Source of the DNA: Artemia franciscana
Taxonomy: Eukaryota; Arthropoda; Branchiopoda; Anostraca; Artemiidae
Assembly: GCF_032884065.1 (NCBI RefSeq)
Contig: NC_088871.1
Location: forward strand, 19,116,944 to 19,180,943
Direction of reading: 5' to 3'
DNA length: 64,000 bases
In this document: piece after piece, positions 58,684 through 64,000 of the stretch
How positions within the stretch are numbered: the stretch's first letter is position 1
How the letters are laid out: each line of letters begins with the position of its first letter
Made by a program: the position numbers and the translations under genes
The notes under the pieces: generated by a model
Told to the model about the DNA's origin: nothing
Database searches by the model: none
The model's input: only the letters and a program-made list of their open reading frames with translations

Positions 58684-60325
58684 GTCCCGGTTTTGCTACT
58701 TTAGGCACTTCCAGGTAAGCTAGGACGATGAAATTTGGCAAGCGTATCAGGGACCGGACCAGATTAAATTAGAAATAGTCGTTTTCCCGATTTGACCATC
58801 TGGGGGGGGAGTGGGGGCCCGGTTAATTCGCAAAAAATAGAAAAAATGAAGTATTTTTAACTTATCAGCGGGTATTTGGATCTTAATGAAATTTGATGTT
58901 TGGAATGATATTGTGTCTTAGAGCTCTTATTTTAAATCCCGACCGGATCTGATGACATTGGGGGGAGTTGGAGGGGGAAAACCTAAAGTCCCGGTTTTGC
59001 TACTTTAGGCACTTCCAGGTAAGCTAGGACGATGAAATTTGGCAAGCGTATCAGGGACCGGACCAGATTAAATTAGAAATAGTCGTTTTCCCGATTTGAC
59101 CATCTGGGGGGGGGAGAAGGGGCCGGTTAATTCGGAAAAATAGAAAAAATGAAGTATTTTTAACTTATGAGCGGGTGATTGGATCTTAATGAAATTTGAT
59201 GTTTGGAATGATATTGTGTCTCAGAGCTCTTATTTTAAATCCCGACTGGGTCTGATGACATTGGGGGGAGTTGGAGGGGGGAAACCTAAAATCTTGGAAA
59301 ACACTTAGAGTAGAGGGATCGGGATGAAACTTGATGGGAAAAAAGTCCCAGATACATGATTGACATCATCGGAACTTATTTGCTCTCTTTGGGGTAGTTG
59401 GGAGGGGGGAGTAAGTCTTAAAAATTAGAAAAATGAGGTATTTTCAACTTACGAACGGGTGATCGGATCTCAATGAAATTTGATGTTTAGAAGGATATCG
59501 TGTCTTAGAGCTCTTATTTTAAATCCCGACCGGATCTGGTGATGGGGGCGGGGAGTTGGGAGGGGGAAACCTAAAACTTGGAAAACACTTAGAGTGGAGG
59601 GATCGGGATGAAACATGGTGGGAAAAATAAACACAAGTCTTAGATAGATGATTGACATGAACAGAACGGATCCGCTCTCTTTTGGGTAGTTGGGGGGGGG
59701 GGGTTAATTCTGAAAAATTAGAAAAAATGAGGTATTTTTAACTTACGAACGGGTGATTGGATCTCCATGAAATTTGATTTTTAGAAGGATATCGTGGCTC
59801 AAAGCTCTTATTTTAAATCATGGCCGGATCTGGTGACATTGGGGGAAGTTGGGGTGGAGAGACCTAAAATGATGGGAAACGCTTAGATTGGAGGGATTGG
59901 GATGAAACTTGGTTGGAAAAATGAGCAAAAGTCTTGCATACGTAATTTACATAATTGGAACGGATCCGCTCAATTGCGGGGGGGGGGGGTAATTCTGAAA
60001 AATAAGAAAAATAACGTATTTTTAACTTACGAAGGAGTGATCGGATCTTCATGAAACTTCATATTTAGAAGGACCTCGTAACTCCGATATCTTATTTTAA
60101 ATCTCAACCGGATCAAACGTAATTGGGGGGGAGCAGTTGGGGGGACCGGAAATCTTAGAAAATACTTAAAGCGGTGAGATCAGGATGAAACTGGATGGGA
60201 AGAATAGAAACCTGTCTAAGATACGTGACTGACATAACTGGACCGGATCTGCTCTCTTTGGTGGAATTGGGAGGGGGGAGGTAATTTTGAAAATTGAGGT
60301 ATTTGTAACGTACGAAAGGGTGACC
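58684..60325. repeat. Tandem repeat of about 285-305 bp, six units
   Basis: Two near-identical units begin with GTCCCGGTTTTGCTACTTTA at 58684 and 58988 (304-bp period). Then come about four more diverged units from about 59290. All share GGTGATTGGATCTTAATGAA, then ATTTGATGTTTGGAATGATA, then GAGCTCTTATTTTAAATCCC and ACCGGATCTG. Each unit ends in a G-rich stretch (GGGGGGAGTTGG type) followed by CCTAAA. G-runs are always on the plus strand. Open frames through it are not genes. Confidence 0.92.
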
Positions 60326-60332
60326 AGATCTT

Positions 60333-60440
60333 AATGAGCTCTTGGCTCTTGGCTCTTCCGACCTCGTACCATATGAGCTCTCGGCTCTTCCGACCTCGTC
60401 ACAAGTGCCATATGAGCTCTTAGCTCTTGTTAGATATAGG
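60333..60440. repeat. GAGCTCTTGGCTCTT minisatellite
   Basis: ATGAGCTCTTGGCTCTTGGC, then TCTTCCGACCTCGTACC and further copies of CATATGAGCTC. The same words in reverse lie beside element E at 33944. Confidence 0.8.
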
Positions 60441-60489
60441 AGGAGGTTTCTTTGGACCAATTATGTTTAATTTATATTCCTAATATTTG

Positions 60490-60799
60490 AGTGTCTTGCT
60501 GGGAATCCAAACTGGAAATCATGCAAAAATTCTTTTGTATCCATAAAACTAAGAAGCCTGGATAGCATAGCCTTCTCAAAAATTTTGCTGAAAATAGATA
60601 GGAGAGAAACTGGCCTATAATAAGCAGGATGACTCTGAGAACCACCTTTATACAGCCCTATAACCTTAGCTGGGTTGAGAGATTCAGGGAAAATTCCTTT
60701 CTCGAAAGACATATTGACAAGCTTAGTCAATGGTGACAGAATAGCAGGCAGAATGGCACGGATAACCCTTGTAGGAATTTTGTCTGGCCCTGAAGAGGA
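60490..60799 (-). pseudogene. LINE RT segment, inverted copy
   Basis: The minus frame reads LTKLVNMSFEKGIFPESLNP, AKVIGLYKGGSQSHPAYYRP, VSLLSIFSKIFEKAMLSRLL and FLHDFQFGFPARHS. This is the RT stretch from the finger region to motif 2a, with intact YRPVSLLS. It is the reverse complement of the plus-strand segment 61011-61323, about 95% identical by eye, and preserves the frame better: the plus copy has lost it at SDPELIKGQF where this copy has SHPAYYRPVS. The two arms face each other around a 211-bp spacer. Confidence 0.92.
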
Positions 60800-60802
60800 T
60801 CG

Positions 60803-62562
60803 TAAAACTGTCCATAGAGATGCAGATGTTCAGCTAGAGCTTACCTCTTATTTTGCTAATATAGGGAAGGCAATTACTTCCTCTGCAAGTTCTGCAACTT
60901 TTTGTTGCGATTACAGAGCCTATCTTGGACCCTCATGTTTAAAGTCGATGGTCTTGAATTCTTTTTCTAAATTTGAGGTAGCTCGTATCATGAATGCTTA
61001 TAAAAAATCATCCTCTTCAGGACCAGACAAAATTCCTACAAGGGTTATCCGTGCCATTCTGCCTGCTATTCTGTCACCATTGACTAAGCTTGTCAATATG
61101 TCTTTCGAGAAAGGAATTTTCCCTGAATCTCTCAAGCGTGCTAAGGTTGTAGGGCTGTATAAAGGTGGTTCTCAGAGTGATCCTGAGCTAATTAAAGGCC
61201 AGTTTCTCTCCTATCTGTTTTCAGCAAAATTTTTGAGAAGGCTATGCTATCCAGACTTCTTAGTTTTCTGGATACAAAAGAATTTTTGCATGATCTCCAG
61301 GTTGGATTCCTAGCGAGACACTCTACGGAGCATCCTTGCGGGGCTTTCTTGAATTTCATTCATTTGGCAATAGATTCTGGTTTATATCCCGGCAGCTTTA
61401 TTTTTGGATGTTCGTAAAGCTTTTCATTCCTTGACTCATTGGATTCTTCTTTGGAAACTATCGCATATTGGTATTAGATCAAACGCTTTTTTTTGGTTTG
61501 ATTCATATCTATCTGATAGGCTTATTTCAATTGATCTCCTTTTCTGGAGCCCTTCTGAAGTATACTATGGCGTCCCTCAGTGATCTGTTCTTGGTCCCAT
61601 TTTATTTCTGACTTATGTTAATGATCTGAATTCGGCGGTAAAAACACCAGGTCCCTGGTGTTTTTTACCGCCAAATGGCACTTGCTACAAGCTGTGCCAT
61701 CCTGATGCTCGGTTGTGTTCCAATACTACTTCTAATGAAGATTTTCTTATTGCTTTTGCTGATGATACCACTCTTGGGACCCTTGGAAAGACGGAATGTG
61801 ATATCAAGTCTAACCTTGTGGCATTATTCAAGAGAGTTATTTCATGATTTAATGCGAATTACTTGGTCTTGAATGTTGGTAAGTCACATTTTCTTATTTT
61901 TTCTCGAATTGGTATAGCTTTCCCTCAGCTTACACTCCTTCATGTGTCACAAGGCTCCTTGTGTAGACCAGAGAATTGCGTGGTCCGGTTTCTTGATATC
62001 CCTGCTTGATGAGAACCTTTCATTCAGAAACCATATAGGCAGGATTAGCTCTCACGAATTTTGGGTATCATTCAAAAACTTAGACACACATTCCGATCTA
62101 TTCTAAAACTTATTTTTTTCTGTCTTGTCCAGTCGTATGTTTCTTATTGCCCCATTATATGGATATCTACTTTCCCGTTTACACTGTGGTCACTTTCTGT
62201 CATGTATAAGAAAGCACGGCGTCTGGTTATGGACACCAACCGTTTTTCACCAACACTGCTCTTAGGTCTATGGTCTATTTACATTATTTCTTGTTCTTCT
62301 TTTGTCTTTCATCAGCTTCACGGCAATCTTCCAAAATCTCTTCGGAACACTCCTATGTTTATTTCTGATTCAGCTCCATATAGCCTTCGTTCTTCAAAAA
62401 ATATCTGCATTCCGCCTACGTCTACTATTTGATCAGATTTCAATCCCCTCATTGCTTCAACAGGTCTGGAATTCATTACCTTCTTCAGCACAGAGATGCC
62501 ACTCGTTTGGGACTTTTAAAAGGATTCTTAAGAATCATTTAATAAAATATCAAATAGAATAA
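60803..62562 (+). pseudogene. LINE ORF2 relic: RT and C-terminal domain
   Basis: The plus strand opens RKTVHRDADVQLELTSYFAN, IGKAITSSASSATFCCDYRA, then SSSSGPDKIPTRVIRAILPA and LTKLVNMSFEKGIFPES (RT finger). A frameshift follows at about 61190. Further motifs appear in shifting frames: GFLARHSTEHPCGAF, a SVLGPILF-like box near 61590, IAFADDTTLGTLGKTECDIK (catalytic FADD intact, near 61755), NVGKSHFLIFSR, and near the end FDQISIPSLLQQVWNSLPSS, AQRCHSFGTFKRILKNHLI and a stop near 62562. The WNSLPSS...FKRxLKxxLI ending is typical of CR1/jockey-type ORF2 C-termini. A 39-nt palindrome at 61634-61672 interrupts the RT just before the FADD region. Inactive. Confidence 0.9.
61634..61672. repeat. 39-nt palindrome inside the LINE
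   Basis: GGCGGTAAAAACACCAGG, TC, CCTGGTGTTTTTTACCGCC. The arms are complementary apart from one extra T. Confidence 0.95.
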
Positions 62563-62729
62563 CTTTTTTTCCTCTGAGGAGTTGATGTCCCCTAAGTTCT
62601 GTTCATGGTGTATGGCTGTCTTCTCCGCGCTTTGACTCCCAGGCCTCAGAAATGTTCTCTATGTTCAGGTTTGTTCTATTGTTCTCTTCTTCTTTTTTCT
62701 TTTTTTGTAGTTGTTGCTTATATTGTATA

Positions 62730-62732
<3 letters not shown>
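62563..62732. other. LINE 3' flank
   Basis: Probable 3' untranslated part of the LINE with T-rich stretches, ending at an (AT)n run that may have replaced its tail. Confidence 0.4.

Positions 62733-62819
<87 letters not shown>
62733..62819. repeat. (AT)n microsatellite
   Basis: About 43 AT units. Tyr-Ile frames through it are not genes. Confidence 0.98.
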
Positions 62820-62824
<5 letters not shown>

Positions 62825-63235
62825 GTTGTTTGTCTCTCTGTCGACTGACGTCAGACTAGGAAAAAAACTGCATCAATTTCATCATATACCAATTCAAAAA
62901 CGAATGTATTCAAGCCGAAGTAGCTGAGTTGGTCCGAGAGGTTCCAGGCTCGAACCTTGGCTTTAGCATTAATACAAAAGACTGAAAAAGAAAAAATAAC
63001 TAAAAAAAGGAAAAAACTTAAAAATAAAGGAGAACAAGAAAACTAAAAAAAAATAAAAAAGGTGAAAACTACAAAAAAAAACTAAAAAAGCTAAAAAAAA
63101 GGTAAAAACTAAAAAAAAACTAAAAAGAAAAAAAGGAAAAAAAAACTAAAAATTTATTTCATCATTTTCCAATTCAAAAACGAATGTATATACAGACCAG
63201 GACACAGGAAATATAAATGACGACCGGGACATTTT
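62820..63235 (+). mobile_element. Helitron-like fragment with A-rich middle
   Basis: ATAAGTTGTTTGTCTCTCTG followed by TCGACTGACGTCA matches the 5' region of the Helitron at 10.2 kb (ATAAGTTGTCTGTC..., TGACGTCA). An A-rich AAAAACTAAAAAAA tract at 62990-63150 is the reverse complement of the tract in the Helitron fragment at 38800-39030. The block ATTCAAAAACGAATGTAT occurs at 62892 and 63171, so part is duplicated. GGACACAGGAAATATAAATG near 63200 belongs to the same debris. No 3' end seen. Confidence 0.65.
62912..62963 (+). other. tRNA-like box A in a short hairpin
   Basis: AAGCCGAAGTAGCTGAGTTGGTC contains TAGCTGAGTTGG, a good RNA polymerase III box A. AAGCC-AAG pairs with CTTGGCTT at the end, and GGTTC-CAGGCTC-GAACC forms a 5-bp stem. 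Box B (GGTTCGA) is present only on the opposite strand, so it is not a tRNA gene. Confidence 0.4.
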
Positions 63236-63311
63236 TTATCCGACTGGCTGGAAACATTGGGAGAGGGACGTCACGATCTATGATGTCAGTTTATCCCTTG
63301 TCAAGGCATCA

Positions 63312-63782
63312 GGAAGTTTTCTAGTCTGAAGTACCTTTAAGGGGAATTTTTTTTATTTAAATAACGAGGGGTGAAACTCTTAAGCTAGAGCCAAGCAAAG
63401 CTAAAATTGACAAGAGTTCCTTATTCCAAACAAGCAAGCAATAGCTTAAGTAAAGAAAGTTTTTAAAAAGTAATCAATCCCTGTTCACAAAAAAAAAGTA
63501 TTGGATATCGTTTGGATGTCGTTCGCTAAATGTACGTCAGAAGGTTTTGTAGTCTGAAGTACCTTTAAGGGGCAATTTTTGATTTAAATAACAAGGGGTT
63601 AAACTCTTAAGTCAGAGCCAAGCAAAGCTAAAATTGACAGAGTTCCTTATTCCAAACAAGTAAGCAATACTTTAATTAAAGAAATTTTTCAAAAAGTAAT
63701 CAGGTTCTCTTCACAAAAAAAAGTATAGGGTACTGTCTGCTAGGCACACATCAAAAAGTTTTCCAGTCTGAAGTACCTTTAC
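63312..63782. repeat. Tandem repeat, about 214-228 bp, 2.2 units
   Basis: AGTCTGAAGTACCTTTAA recurs at 63323, 63551 and 63765 (partly). The units share GCCAAGCAAAGCTAAAATTG and GTTCCTTATTCCAAACAAG. Confidence 0.93.
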
Positions 63783-64000
63783 TTGTATGGACTATGTGAG
63801 TTCTCAGGAATTAATGCACAACCGTGAGGTATTTCTTTTTTCATAACTTGGAAGCTCAATATGAAGTGTTTGTATACTTTTAAACCGATTGGCTATCTCA
63901 GAATTATAATCGATATCAAATTGGTCCTGTATGCTGCAAAGTCTTTGTTTGTTGCCACAAAATGCCCTTTTCCGTGGAGCAATCCTTTTAGTGACTTCAA
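63783..64000. other. Window end, no gene seen
   Basis: AACCGATTGGCTATCTCAGA at about 63883-63902 weakly resembles the middle of the hairpin element. Confidence 0.3.

Noticed and set aside
62912..62963. tRNA gene
   Set aside because: Box A fits, but there is no anticodon arm and box B lies on the wrong strand. Kept only as a tRNA-like hairpin.

Overview
This is eukaryotic (animal) DNA and I see no host gene in it. The window is almost entirely mobile-element remains and repeats: broken non-LTR retrotransposon (LINE) reading frames, three hAT transposase relics (one still inside perfect target-site duplications), Helitron pieces, long (AT)n microsatellites, tandem repeats, and many copies of one hairpin-bearing repeat of about 1.7 kb. 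The mix (helicase-type Helitron, ZBED/SCAND3-like and ZMYM1-like hAT, CR1/jockey-like LINEs) suits an arthropod. A branchiopod crustacean such as Artemia is my guess, made from general familiarity with such repeats and not from any search.

Layout. 1-0.8 kb: minus-strand reverse transcriptase (RT) relic running off the edge. 2.3-4.1 kb: hairpin element copy A. 5.43-7.21 kb: hAT element with 8-bp duplications. 8.39-10.2 kb: Helitron with most of its coding capacity deleted. 11.9-13.7 kb: ZMYM1-like hAT relic. 15.4-17.2 and 19.2-20.9 kb: hairpin elements C and D. 20.9-32.2 kb: a roughly 110-bp satellite whose polarity changes twice and which is interrupted by 5 kb of extremely AT-rich DNA. 32.2-33.9 and 35.7-37.4 kb: hairpin elements E and F. 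38.6-42.5 kb: a Helitron fragment and hairpin elements H and I. 42.6-46.0 kb: LINE relics with endonuclease and RT. 46.2-48.5 kb: a second ZMYM1-like hAT relic. 50.3-50.8 kb: an 80-bp tandem repeat. 52.6-54.8 kb: CR1-like RT relics. 56.7-58.4 kb: hairpin element G. 58.7-60.4 kb: a roughly 300-bp tandem repeat. 60.5-62.6 kb: a LINE carrying an inverted duplication. 62.7-63.8 kb: (AT)n, Helitron-like debris and a tandem repeat.

The most unusual material is the 1.7-kb hairpin element family and its relation to the satellite. Each fuller copy starts TCAAACAG and ends in a fold-back of about 300 nt closed by ATTAAAT/ATTTAAT. The two arms of a copy match each other better than they match the arms of other copies, and the hairpin loop occurs in both orientations. 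The satellite lies exactly between copies D and E. It starts and stops at the same point of its monomer, which is what an element inserted in a satellite circle, later recombined into a resident element, would leave.

All coding calls are pseudogenes. They rest on conserved motifs read by eye in the translations; no database search was possible.
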